A stretch of 64,000 nt of DNA, taken from positions 2,232,001-2,296,000 of the forward strand of contig OZ240214.1 in the NCBI GenBank assembly GCA_965197575.1, in the 5' to 3' direction. Source of the DNA: VXOI01 sp965197575 (GTDB lineage: Bacteria; Chloroflexota; Dehalococcoidia; Lucifugimonadales; UBA3495). A program made the position numbers and the translations under genes. This document shows, piece by piece, positions 36,343-44,248 of the stretch (position 1 is its first letter; every line of letters starts with the position of its first letter). The notes below the pieces were generated by a model. That model was given only the letters and a program-made list of their open reading frames with translations, was not told the origin of the DNA and ran no database searches.

Positions 36343-36927
36343 ATGAGTGCGTCAAACTCGTACCCGGTCTCCGTGGAGGGGGTCTACCAGGAACGTGTGA
36401 ACCGTTTTCTGTGGTTGATCAAATGGCTTCTCGTCATTCCTCACGGTCTGGTTTTGTGGGTTTTTTCCTTGCCTGAGCTCGTCACCGTTCCTCTCGCCTG
36501 GATCATCATTATCGTCACCGGCCGCTATCCGCAGTCGCTCTGGACCTATCACGCCGGCTTGCTGCGATGGAACTGGCGTTACAGTTACTACGCCTATGGT
36601 ATGGGCGCCACCGACCAGTATCCTCCCTTCTCTCTGAGTCACCGGGAATATCCCGCCACGCTGGAGATCGAGTACCCGGAGCAATCGTCCCGTGTGAAGG
36701 CGCTGTTCCGGTGGATTCTGGCCATTCCCCACTGGATCACAACCTACTTCCTTGGGATACTGATCGGCATAGGTGTCTTCTGCGCATTGGTGGCCGTGCT
36801 GTTCACAGGGCGGTATCCCCGGGTCCTCTTCGACTTCAACCTGGGGATGAACCGTTGGCATTACCGCGTTTCCGCCTACGGGCTGTTGCTGCGGGACGAG
36901 TATCCTCCTTTCAGCTTCGACCCCTAG
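36343..36927 (+). CDS. DUF4389 membrane protein
   Basis: A 194-residue integral membrane protein with two repeats of the DUF4389 pattern. Each has a pair of membrane helices then GRYPxxLxxxxxGxxRWxxRxxxYxxxxxDxYPPFS: TGRYPQSLWTYHAGLLRWNWRY and later TGRYPRVLFDFNLGMNRWHYRV. The gene follows the Lon-like gene by 18 bases with a GGAGG site. The function of DUF4389 proteins is unknown. Confidence 0.85.
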   Translation: MSASNSYPVSVEGVYQERVNRFLWLIKWLLVIPHGLVLWVFSLPELVTVPLAWIIIIVTGRYPQSLWTYHAGLLRWNWRYSYYAYGMGATDQYPPFSLSHREYPATLEIEYPEQSSRVKALFRWILAIPHWITTYFLGILIGIGVFCALVAVLFTGRYPRVLFDFNLGMNRWHYRVSAYGLLLRDEYPPFSFDP

Positions 36928-36969
36928 CCCCGGCGACGGCCCCTTCCGAACGCGCCTATTCCAAGGGGA

Positions 36970-38223
36970 ATGAGAGCAATGCCAATGGACCCTGAGAACG
37001 ACCACGGCGGCTCACCCGGCCCGCTGCGCGGCTACCGCGTCCTGGACTTCGGTTGGGTGCTGGCCGGGGCCATTCCCGGCATGGTGATGGCCGACATGGG
37101 CGCGGAAGTGATCAAGGTCGAGACCCGGCAGCGCATGGACTACATGCGAATGGGCCGGCCCATCGTCGGAGACCAACCCGACCCGGAACAGAACCCCATG
37201 TTCCACAACGTGAACCGGAGCAAGCTGAGCATCACGCTCAACACGACCCGCCCGGAAGCGGTGGCGTTGGCTCGGCAACTGGCCGCCCGCTCCGACGTGG
37301 TCATCGAGAACTTCTCCCCCGGCGTCATAGACCGCTTGGGACTAGGCTACGCCGAACTGAGCGGCATCAACCCTCGGTTGGTGATGGCCTCCATATCCTC
37401 CAACGGCCAGACCGGGCCGTTGCGCGACCTGCGGGCCTACGCTCCGTCGGTCGGGGCGATGGCCGGGCTGGACAGCACTTTGGGCTATGAAGGCGGCAGG
37501 CCACTGGGACTGAAACATGCCTACGCCGACATCTGCGGTGCGCTGCACACAGTGTTTGCCATCACTGCCGCCCTCTACCAACGCAGGCGCACCGGCCAGG
37601 GCCGCTTCATAGACGTGTCCATGCTCCGGGCCACCGTCGCCACCATGGGGGCCGGGCTCATGGAATACGAAATGACCGGCCGGGTTATGCCGCCCCGGGG
37701 CAACTACGACCCGGTTATGGCTCCCTACGGCAACTACCCCTGCCGGGACGACGACGCCTGGGTGTCCATCGCCGTCCGCACCGAAGAGGAGTGGCAGGGG
37801 TTGAAGTGGGCCATCGGAACGCCAGCTTGGACAAATGCCGCGGAGTTCGCCAGCCGCTACGCCCGGCTCAGGAACCGCCGAGAGCTGGACGTCCACCTGG
37901 CGGAGTGGACCCGCGCCCGCCCGCCCGAAGAGGTGACGGAGCAGTTGCAGGCCCAGGGTGTCGCCGCCTTCCCGGTCATGGGAGCGGAGCAGCGTTTGTT
38001 CGATCCTCACTTCCAGGCAAGGGGGTTATACTCGGACATTGAGCACCCGGCCTTGGGGGTCGAGCCGGTCTTCAACCTCATGTGGCAGCTTGGCCGGACG
38101 CCGCCGCGCATTCGCCGCCACGCCCCTCTGCTCGGAGAGCATAATGGCGAGGTGTTCGGCGGTCTCTTGGGAATGGCGGAGCAGGAAATACGCCGCCTGG
38201 AAGAAGAACAGGTTATTTGGTAG
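36970..38223 (+). CDS. CaiB/BaiF CoA-transferase lacking the usual active-site Asp
   Basis: A 417-residue family III CoA-transferase by its frame: RGYRVLDFGWVLAGAIPGMVMADMGAEVIKVE, and SSNGQTGPLRDLRAYAPSVGAMAGL. At the position where related genes have AHDPQ or AYDIN this one has AYAPS, so the canonical Asp seems replaced. It may use a different residue or act as the non-catalytic partner of a heterodimer. An ATG three codons further is an alternative start. Seven bases separate it from the MaoC-like gene. Confidence 0.88.
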   Translation: MRAMPMDPENDHGGSPGPLRGYRVLDFGWVLAGAIPGMVMADMGAEVIKVETRQRMDYMRMGRPIVGDQPDPEQNPMFHNVNRSKLSITLNTTRPEAVALARQLAARSDVVIENFSPGVIDRLGLGYAELSGINPRLVMASISSNGQTGPLRDLRAYAPSVGAMAGLDSTLGYEGGRPLGLKHAYADICGALHTVFAITAALYQRRRTGQGRFIDVSMLRATVATMGAGLMEYEMTGRVMPPRGNYDPVMAPYGNYPCRDDDAWVSIAVRTEEEWQGLKWAIGTPAWTNAAEFASRYARLRNRRELDVHLAEWTRARPPEEVTEQLQAQGVAAFPVMGAEQRLFDPHFQARGLYSDIEHPALGVEPVFNLMWQLGRTPPRIRRHAPLLGEHNGEVFGGLLGMAEQEIRRLEEEQVIW

Positions 38224-38229
38224 GTAAAG

Positions 38230-39462
38230 ATGGCACGTCAAGACGAACGAGAACGGGTCGCGGAAACACTCCCGGAAGTGGATGGCATCTCCCCGGAGGC
38301 CATCGCCCGGGCCAAGGCGATGATCGGGTCGCGGCTGCGGACGGAAAACTTCGTCCGCGACGCCTCGCTGGGCGCGCTGCTTAACTTCGTCAACGGCATA
38401 GGGGACACCAACCCGATTTTCCGGGACCAGGAATACGCGGCCTATTCCAAGTACGGCTCGATAATCGGCCACCCGTGTGCGCCGTACATGCGCCACTGGT
38501 CGGGCCGCACCCGGTGGGGCCTGCCCGGCGTTCACGGCTTCTTCGCGGGCAACGACTGGGAGTTCTTCCGCCACATGCGTCCCGGAGACGCGGTGAACTG
38601 CGTCGAACGGGTGCTGGACGTCCAGGAAAGACAGAGCCGCTATTCGGCGACGCTGGTGATTCAATTCGTGGAGACCATCTACACCAACCAGCGCGACGAG
38701 TTGGTGGCCCGCGTGGTGGGCTGGTGTACCCGGCACCAGCGTCGCGCCTCGCGGGAGCGGGGAAAGTACGCCGACGTGCCCAAGCGGCACGAGTACACGC
38801 CCGCCGAACTCGAGGCCATCGACCAACTCGTGCTGGACGAAAAGGCCCGCGGCAGCGCCACCCGGTATTTCGAGGACACCAACATCGGCGACGAGTTGGA
38901 GCCGGTGTTGCGCGGGCCGCTCTCGTTGCAGGACGTTTCGGCCTTCCTGGTGGGCACGGGCCGTTCCAGCGCCCACGGCGTGCTGTTGCGGGAAGCCTTG
39001 CGCCACCCGGACCACTTCTTCCGCAACCCGGAGGCCGGGGGCGGTCTGGAGTACACCGGCATAGGCCACCTGCGCGACTCGGTCGCCGAGGCGGTGGGCG
39101 TGCCCGGCGCTTACGACTACGGCCCGCAGCGCGTTTCCTGGATGGGCACGCTGGTCACCAACTGGATGGGCGACGACGCTTTCCTGAAGCGTCTCCGGGT
39201 CGAGTGCCGCCGCTTCAACGTCTACGGCGATACCCAGTGGTGCAAGGGCCGCGTGGTGGGCAAGCACGTCCACGACGGCGCGCCCCTGGTCGACCTGGAA
39301 ATCTGGGCGGAAAACCAGCGCGGCGAAGTGACGGCCCCCGGTCAGGCCACGGTGATGCTCCCCTCCCGCGACCCGCGCCTCCCCTGGTTCACCGACGGCC
39401 GAGCCCTGAACTTGCGGGAAGTAACCCACAGCGAGCAGATGCCGCCGATCCTGCCGGAGTAG
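38230..39462 (+). CDS. two-domain MaoC-type dehydratase/hydratase
   Basis: A 410-residue protein made of two hot-dog domains. The first has the N-terminal FAS1-like segment (GALLNFVNGIGDTNPIFRD..YGSIIGHPCAPYMRH); the second has the GRSSAHGVLLREALRHPDHF-type region and the LVTNWMGDDAFLKRL helix. In MaoC proteins an Asp/His pair hydrates enoyl-CoA esters or mesaconyl-CoA. It follows a CoA-transferase gene by 6 bases. A trailing copy of its last 33 codons is duplicated further downstream. Substrate unknown; a hydratase acting on the product of the neighbouring transferases is likely. Confidence 0.85.
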   Translation: MARQDERERVAETLPEVDGISPEAIARAKAMIGSRLRTENFVRDASLGALLNFVNGIGDTNPIFRDQEYAAYSKYGSIIGHPCAPYMRHWSGRTRWGLPGVHGFFAGNDWEFFRHMRPGDAVNCVERVLDVQERQSRYSATLVIQFVETIYTNQRDELVARVVGWCTRHQRRASRERGKYADVPKRHEYTPAELEAIDQLVLDEKARGSATRYFEDTNIGDELEPVLRGPLSLQDVSAFLVGTGRSSAHGVLLREALRHPDHFFRNPEAGGGLEYTGIGHLRDSVAEAVGVPGAYDYGPQRVSWMGTLVTNWMGDDAFLKRLRVECRRFNVYGDTQWCKGRVVGKHVHDGAPLVDLEIWAENQRGEVTAPGQATVMLPSRDPRLPWFTDGRALNLREVTHSEQMPPILPE

Positions 39463-39468
39463 GGGCGG

Positions 39469-39786
39469 ATGCCGGAGTTTTTCCCCTGCCCCTATTTCGG
39501 CGCTACGGTAGAATGCACCGATGAGCGCTACGCCCACGTCGTGAACGGGCACTCTGATTTTGCTCTTGCCTACTGGACTCGGGCCGGAGAGCCTATATAA
39601 GGCCCAGACCGGGTGATTAGGAGAAAACAGGACGGCGGCGCGGTCATGTTCTATCGCTGGTATGATGACATTGGCAAACATGTGGTGGTCGTGGTCAGGA
39701 GGGATTCAAACAGGCGACACTGGCTGGTTACCGCTTATATGACCAGGGACATAGCAAGGGGTGAGTTGCTTTGGGTGAAAAGCTAA
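39469..39786 (+). pseudogene. nuclease-like small protein (PBECR/DUF4258-like), copy 1, with in-frame stop
   Basis: The reading frame runs from an ATG after GGGGCGG to a stop at 39784-39786 with a single in-frame TAA at 39598-39600. The two parts (MPEFFPCPYFGATVECTDERYAHV and later MFYRWYDDIGKHVVVVVRRD) match copy 2 along their whole length, and the TAA stands where copy 2 has a Phe. The family pattern (ITxERYxHVxxxH...DxAxETLxxPDxI then FYRWYDD and VVVR..GRRWLxTAH) resembles small RelE-like or barnase-like nucleases called PBECR/DUF4258. It overlaps the start of the DUF2283 gene by 16 bases. A C-terminal fragment might still be made, but function is doubtful. Confidence 0.75.
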
Positions 39787-40289
39787 TAATCAGGTACGAC
39801 AAAATCGGGGACTTTCTGTTCATTGAGGTGTGCCATCCCTATGCTGAACAAGACTCAAACGAAATTGACGACGCGGTAGTCGCCAGGTTCAACTTGGGAA
39901 CGGGCGAAATGGAGTCCGTGGAAATCCTGTTCTTTGAATCCTGGCTGAAACAGGAAGGCGAAGTGCGTATCCCAGTCAACGCGACCCTGCGGCCCGCCAA
40001 TGCTGCGATTCCGAAAGCATTGGCGCAGCCGTCTTCCATGGATATGACTCTGACTATCAAATACGACCACCTTGGCGACACCCTGACGATAGACCGGCGC
40101 CATCCGTATTCAGGAGAGGAAACGAACGAGATAGACGAGGGCGTGGTGGCCGGGATGAATGCCGAAACCGGCGAAATCGAGAACCTGGAAATCCGGTTCT
40201 TCAAAGCCCGCTTGGAAAAAGACGGCGAAGTTCTCCTGCCGGTAGACGCCGTTCTTCGGCCCACCGTGGCGGCGCTCCCGACCGACTAA
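39771..40289 (+). CDS. tandem DUF2283 protein, copy 1
   Basis: A 172-residue protein made of two DUF2283 modules, about residues 3-80 and 90-168. Each begins with xIxYDxxGDxLxI and contains NEIDxxVVAxxNxxTGExExxEIxFFxxxL..DGEVxxPVxAxLRP. The TTG start aligns with the ATG of copy 2 (both 16 bases inside the upstream gene's end), which is why I keep it. DUF2283 proteins are often found next to small RelE/DUF4258-like toxins and could be antitoxins; this is inference from context. Confidence 0.8.
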   Translation: MGEKLIIRYDKIGDFLFIEVCHPYAEQDSNEIDDAVVARFNLGTGEMESVEILFFESWLKQEGEVRIPVNATLRPANAAIPKALAQPSSMDMTLTIKYDHLGDTLTIDRRHPYSGEETNEIDEGVVAGMNAETGEIENLEIRFFKARLEKDGEVLLPVDAVLRPTVAALPTD

Positions 40290-40390
40290 TGCTCCCCTCC
40301 CGCGCCTCTCCTGGTTCACCGACGGCCGCAACCTCAGCCTACGGGAGGTGACCCACAGCAAGCAAATGCCGCCGATCCTGCCGGAGTAGG
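40289..40390 (+). pseudogene. duplicated 3' remnant of the MaoC-type gene
   Basis: This 100-base stretch is a diverged copy of the last third of a kilobase-scale unit: it matches the final 33 codons of the hydratase gene including CCGCCGATCCTGCCGGAGTAG, with a 7-base deletion that destroys the frame. It has no start of its own and marks the left edge of the second duplication unit. Confidence 0.85.
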
Positions 40391-40395
40391 GGAGG

Positions 40396-40713
40396 ATGCC
40401 GGAGTTTTTCTACTGCCCGTTCTTTGATGTCCACGTCGAGGTCACCGATGAGCGGTACGAGCACGTCGCTGCTCACCATTTCGACTTTGCCTCAAGGCAG
40501 TGGGACAAAGCGTCCGAGACCCTGTTTCAACCCGACGAGATCTGGTCAAGCCGCCAGCTTAGTGATGCCGTAGTGTTTTTTCGTTGGTATGATGACATAG
40601 GGAATTACGTACAAGTCGTAGTTCGGGGTGACCCTGGCGGACGTCGCTGGCTCGCAACTGCCCATATCGCTGGAAGAATCCGGGGAAGTGAACTGATATG
40701 GAAGCGCAACTAA
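40396..40713 (+). CDS. nuclease-like small protein (PBECR/DUF4258-like), copy 2
   Basis: A 105-residue protein intact from ATG (after GGGGAGG) to stop. The order VTDERYEHVAAHHFDF, ETLFQPDEIW, VVFFRWYDDIG, VQVVVRGDPGGRRWLATAH and a final IRGSELIWKRN fits compact nuclease-type proteins associated with phages and toxin-antitoxin loci (PBECR or DUF4258-like). His residues in EHVAAHH and the Arg-rich strand could be functional. Its stop codon overlaps the DUF2283 gene. The assignment to a nuclease family rests on my reading of the motif and needs profile confirmation. Confidence 0.65.
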   Translation: MPEFFYCPFFDVHVEVTDERYEHVAAHHFDFASRQWDKASETLFQPDEIWSSRQLSDAVVFFRWYDDIGNYVQVVVRGDPGGRRWLATAHIAGRIRGSELIWKRN

Positions 40714-41264
40714 TAATGTCGCATGACGCGATCGGCGACATCCTCATGGTAGACAAATGCAAACCATACCGCGGCCAGGGCGAAGATACCATCGACGACT
40801 GCGTTGTTTGCCGGTTCAACGCTAAGACCGGCGAGATCGAGAACACCGAAATCATATTCTTCAAAGCTCTGATGGAGCGCGACGGAGCGGTTACACTGCC
40901 GATGGAAGCGATCTTCTGGCTCACCGACGACGTTGCCGCCCCGGAGGTCAACGTGGACGGACCGGAGGAGAGCGAGTATGTCCCGGGCCACCCGGAGTCC
41001 AAACTGAAGTTCGCGTATTCCGCCGAAGCGGACACTCTCCGGCTGTCAAAACGCCCCCCGGACGATGGCCAGACCAAGATAGCGCTCGACGACCTGGCCG
41101 ACGCCAGGCTGAACCCGGAAACCAGGGAAATCGAGCATCTGGAAATTCGACGATTCTATCGCCGCTTGGAAAACAAGGGTGAGATCCGTTTGTCCATCCA
41201 CGCCTGGCTGCGGTCAACCGAAGAAACCTTCCCGGCCCCGTTGCCGATTCCGGCGAACACCTAA
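40698..41264 (+). CDS. tandem DUF2283 protein, copy 2
   Basis: A 188-residue protein with two DUF2283 modules: MSHDAIGDILMVDKCKPYRGQGEDTID (split by eye) with GEIENTEIIFFKALMERDGAV, then KFAYSAEADTLRLSKRPPDD with REIEHLEIRRFYRRLENKGEI. A 15-residue acidic linker separates them. It overlaps the nuclease-like gene by 16 bases, an arrangement typical of toxin-antitoxin pairs. The second module has diverged more than in copy 1, suggesting different specificity or relaxed constraint. Confidence 0.78.
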   Translation: MEAQLIMSHDAIGDILMVDKCKPYRGQGEDTIDDCVVCRFNAKTGEIENTEIIFFKALMERDGAVTLPMEAIFWLTDDVAAPEVNVDGPEESEYVPGHPESKLKFAYSAEADTLRLSKRPPDDGQTKIALDDLADARLNPETREIEHLEIRRFYRRLENKGEIRLSIHAWLRSTEETFPAPLPIPANT

Positions 41265-41283
41265 GGAGGAGCATCAAGGAAGA

Positions 41284-41664
41284 ATGGGCAGGACATTCGT
41301 GGACATCACCATTAACGGCCCGCTGGATTCCAGAACTTACTCCTTCTTGGTCGACGCCGGCTCCGCGCTGATGGGCCTGCCGTTGGAGGAGATAGAGGCC
41401 CTCGGTCTGCAACAAGTACCAGATGGACAGGCACGATTCCTGTCGCAGTCAGGAATCGTGGAATTGGACACCTACGCTATCACTGGAAGGGTACTGGCCG
41501 ACCGGCCCCGCGGCAATGGCTTTACCGCGATGGTGGCTCCGGCCCCGATACCGCTGATCGGCTACGAAAGGCTGCAAAACATGAGGCTGCGGGTGAATCC
41601 GGTGACCGAACAACTCGAAGATGTGCCGGATGACGTGATCGACCATCCGCCTTATATGCTGTGA
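41284..41664 (+). CDS. retropepsin-like aspartyl protease-family protein
   Basis: A 126-residue protein with the retropepsin-like beta-fold. The active-site loop reads FLVDAGSALMGLP where the family has DTG(A/S), so the usual Thr is an Ala. The ALGLQQVPDGQARFLSQSGIVELDTYAITGRV and IPLIGYERLQNMRLRVNPVTEQL segments are typical of the small bacterial clan-AA group. GGAGG precedes the ATG at a long spacing (about 14 bases). It follows the DUF2283 gene by 19 bases and may be part of the same transcript. Activity is uncertain. Confidence 0.75.
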   Translation: MGRTFVDITINGPLDSRTYSFLVDAGSALMGLPLEEIEALGLQQVPDGQARFLSQSGIVELDTYAITGRVLADRPRGNGFTAMVAPAPIPLIGYERLQNMRLRVNPVTEQLEDVPDDVIDHPPYML

Positions 41665-41692
41665 TGGTAGTCCAGCCTCATAGGTTCAACCC

Positions 41693-42913
41693 ATGACGCC
41701 ATTAACAGCGACAACGCCCACCGCACTTGGCGGCTTGCGCGTGTTGGAAGTGGCCAACATGGTGGCGGGCCCGTTTTGCGGGAAGCTGCTGGCCTCGCTG
41801 GGGGCCGACGTGGTGAAGGTGGAAGCTCCCCGGACCGGCGACCCCGCCCGGAGGCAGGGGCCGTTTCCCGGCGACGTCCCGCACCCGGAGCGCAGCGGCC
41901 TGTTTCTGTACGTCAACACCGGCAAGCGGGGAATAACCCTGAATCTTGACGATGCCCAAGGCCGGTCGATGCTGGTAGAGTTGGCTACCCACGCCGACGT
42001 CGTGCTCCATGACCTGTCTCCGCAGAGAGCGCAGGGCTTGGGCTTGGACCGGGAGTCTCTGTCCAAAGAAAACCCCGGCTTGATCGTTGCGTCGATTACT
42101 CCCTTCGGCGCGACCGGGCCTTACTCGGAGTATGCAGCCTACGACATCAACGTTTTTCACGCCGGAGGGGAGGGCAACCTGCTTCCCAACGGTCTGGCGT
42201 TGGACACGTTCCCGGAGCGCGCGCCGGTCACCGCCGGGAGCCGCATGGGTTCCTACCAAGGCGGGTTGACCGCCGCCGTCGGGGTAGTGGCCGCCGTTTT
42301 CGCCAAGCAGGACGGCGGCGCGGGGCAAAGCGTCGACTGCTCCATGCAGGAAGCGCAGCTTGCCATCGGCTATCTGCCGGTGCAGCGTTTGGAGGCGGAG
42401 GGTTTCGTCGAGACCCGCTTTTCCCGCTTCTTCCGCATGGGCGGGGTATTGCCCGCCAGCGACGGGTACGTCGAGCTTCTGACCCTGGAACCCCGGCAGT
42501 GGGAGAGCTTGGGCCGTTTTCTCGGAAACCCGGAATGGGCGTCCCCGGAGAAGTTCCAGGACCCGGCAACCCACGGCCCCGCAATCAACGAGAACCTGCG
42601 GGAGTGGAGCCGTCACCACACCAAGGAGTGGCTTTACCAGGAAGGCCAAGCGGCCGGAGTGCCCATTGCGCCCTACTACACCCCCGGCGAGGTGTTCGAG
42701 AGCGTTCACCAGCGCGAGCGCGGCTTCTTTGAAGCCCTGGACCACCCCGAGGCTGGACGCCGCGAGTATGCCGGGCTGCCCTTCCGCTTGGGAGAAACCC
42801 CGGCGACGTTGACCCGCGCCCCGCTGCTGGGCGAGCACAACGCCGATGTGTTCGGCGGTATAGGCTACACGAAAGAGGACCTGGTAATGCTGGCCCGCGC
42901 GGGGGTGCTCTGA
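41693..42913 (+). CDS. CaiB/BaiF (family III) CoA-transferase
   Basis: A 406-residue CoA-transferase: GGLRVLEVANMVAGPFCGKLLASLGADVVKVE and PFGATGPYSEYAAYDINVFHAGG. The Asp of AYDIN stands at the nucleophile position, so this chain should be catalytic. The stop overlaps the start of the next CoA-transferase (TGATG), so the two are translated together and may form one heteromeric enzyme. It most resembles the gene at 32636. Confidence 0.9.
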   Translation: MTPLTATTPTALGGLRVLEVANMVAGPFCGKLLASLGADVVKVEAPRTGDPARRQGPFPGDVPHPERSGLFLYVNTGKRGITLNLDDAQGRSMLVELATHADVVLHDLSPQRAQGLGLDRESLSKENPGLIVASITPFGATGPYSEYAAYDINVFHAGGEGNLLPNGLALDTFPERAPVTAGSRMGSYQGGLTAAVGVVAAVFAKQDGGAGQSVDCSMQEAQLAIGYLPVQRLEAEGFVETRFSRFFRMGGVLPASDGYVELLTLEPRQWESLGRFLGNPEWASPEKFQDPATHGPAINENLREWSRHHTKEWLYQEGQAAGVPIAPYYTPGEVFESVHQRERGFFEALDHPEAGRREYAGLPFRLGETPATLTRAPLLGEHNADVFGGIGYTKEDLVMLARAGVL

Positions 42914-44184
42914 TGCCCGGAGATAGTCTGATAAACGAAGCCCCAGGGCCATTGGCCGGAATCCGCGTCGCCGACTTCTCGGTACACGCCGCGGGACCCT
43001 TCGCCGGGCTGATGCTGGCCGAGTTGGGGGCCGAGGTGATCAAGGTTGAAAGCTCGGCCCGCCTCGACATCACCCGCCGCCCCCACACCATGTACGGCAA
43101 GCCGCCCTCCAGCTTCGAGCAGATCAACGCCAACAAGATGTCGGTCTGCCTCAACCTGAAAGAACCCAGGGCCGTCGAGTTGGCGCTGGAGCTGGTAAGA
43201 GTCTCCGACCTGGCGTTGGAGAACTTCCGGCCCGGCGTGCTGGCCCGGTTGGGGCTGGGCTACGAGACGATGTGCGAGGTGAACCCCGGTATCATCCTGG
43301 TGTCGCTGTCGTCCAACGGGCAGACCGGCCCGGAGCGGGGCTACGCCGGCTACGCGCCGATGTTCGCCGCGCTGGGCGGCCTGGGGCACCTGACCGGGTA
43401 CGCCGACGGCCCGCCGGTGGAGCTGCGCCACGCCATGGACCACACCGGGGGTATGTTGGCCGCCTTCGCCGCCGTCTCCGCCCTGGCCGCCACCAGGCAG
43501 GGCCTGCGGGGCGCCCGCCCAACAATGGGCCTGCGGGGCGCCCGCCCAACAACCGGCCTCGGTCAGCACGTGGACGTGTCGGTGCGGGACATGGGCACGG
43601 CATTCATCGGCGACGCCCTGCTCGACTACGCTATGAACGGACGGGAGGCGCACCGTCACGGCAACCGCGACAGCTCGGCCGCGCCCCAAGGCGTTTACCG
43701 CTGCAAGGGGGAGGACGCTTGGGTGAGCATTTCGGTAGCCTCGGAAGCCGAGTGGCAGGCGTTCGTCGCCGCTTTGGACTGCCCGGAGTGGGCCGTAGGC
43801 GACCGGTTCGGCGACGCCTTCCGCCGCTGGCGCAACCAAGACGATCTGGACGCGCTCATCCAGGCCTGGACTTGCGGCTACACACCGGGCGAGGTGACGC
43901 TAAAGCTGCAAGCGCACGGTGTGGCCGCCTTCCCGTCCCTCGCGCCGGACCAACTGATGACCGACCCGCACCTGGCGGCCCGGAACGCCTTCCCCACCGT
44001 GCGGCACGAAGAAAAGGGACGCCAGCGAGCGGTCGCTCCGCCGTGGCGCTTCTCGTCGACGCCGGCGCGCATCGACCGGTGGACGCCAGACCTGGGAGAG
44101 CAGAACCTGGAAGTTTTCAACGGCATCCTCGGCCTGCCCCCCGAAGAAGTCCGAGAGTTGGAGCAGGCAAGGGTCATCTGGTAG
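42913..44184 (+). CDS. CaiB/BaiF CoA-transferase lacking the usual Asp, with 9-residue repeat insert
   Basis: A 423-residue family III CoA-transferase: AGIRVADFSVHAAGPFAGLMLAELGAEVIKVE and SSNGQTGPERGYAGYAPMFAALGGL. The position of the catalytic Asp is occupied by Ala (GYAPM), as in the gene at 36970. In the loop before GLGQHVDVS, which is short in the other paralogs, it carries two tandem copies of a 9-residue repeat (GLRGARPTM and GLRGARPTT). The start overlaps the stop of the preceding gene. Probably the partner chain of the enzyme coded at 41693. Confidence 0.88.
   Translation: MPGDSLINEAPGPLAGIRVADFSVHAAGPFAGLMLAELGAEVIKVESSARLDITRRPHTMYGKPPSSFEQINANKMSVCLNLKEPRAVELALELVRVSDLALENFRPGVLARLGLGYETMCEVNPGIILVSLSSNGQTGPERGYAGYAPMFAALGGLGHLTGYADGPPVELRHAMDHTGGMLAAFAAVSALAATRQGLRGARPTMGLRGARPTTGLGQHVDVSVRDMGTAFIGDALLDYAMNGREAHRHGNRDSSAAPQGVYRCKGEDAWVSISVASEAEWQAFVAALDCPEWAVGDRFGDAFRRWRNQDDLDALIQAWTCGYTPGEVTLKLQAHGVAAFPSLAPDQLMTDPHLAARNAFPTVRHEEKGRQRAVAPPWRFSSTPARIDRWTPDLGEQNLEVFNGILGLPPEEVRELEQARVIW
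43501..43554 (+). repeat. two in-frame 27-bp direct repeats inside a CoA-transferase gene
   Basis: Copy 1 (43501-43527) and copy 2 (43528-43554) begin GGCCTGCGGGGCGCCCGCCC and differ at the last codon only. The unit is 9 codons, so the frame is kept. The site corresponds to a surface loop just before a conserved strand. It may have come from a dispersed GC-rich intergenic repeat or by slippage. Confidence 0.85.
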
Positions 44185-44248
44185 ATTGGACACGACAAGG
44201 ACGCTGGAAAGCTAACCCGCAGGAAAAACTACCCGCAGAGAGGACGAA

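Larger units (their letters stand above)
39355..41264. repeat. tandem duplication of hydratase tail + nuclease-like + DUF2283 genes
   Basis: Two units of about 930 bases lie head to tail. Unit 1 starts inside the hydratase gene at 39355 and ends at 40288; unit 2 runs from 40289 to 41264. The start ATGCTCCCCTCCCGCG is shared exactly, and the ATGCCGGAGTTTTT of the nuclease-like genes is 927 bases apart. The copies have diverged, so the event is not very recent. Unit 2 has lost 7 bases in the duplicated hydratase tail. Confidence 0.85.

Noticed and set aside
39598..39600. Programmed readthrough or recoding of the TAA in the nuclease-like gene
   Set aside because: No recoding signal is visible and the parallel copy has a normal Phe codon there; a nonsense mutation is simpler.
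38026..39681. Minus-strand frame of 551 codons opposite the hydratase and CoA-transferase genes
   Set aside because: A shadow frame; the plus strand has clear families with ribosome sites and tight spacing.
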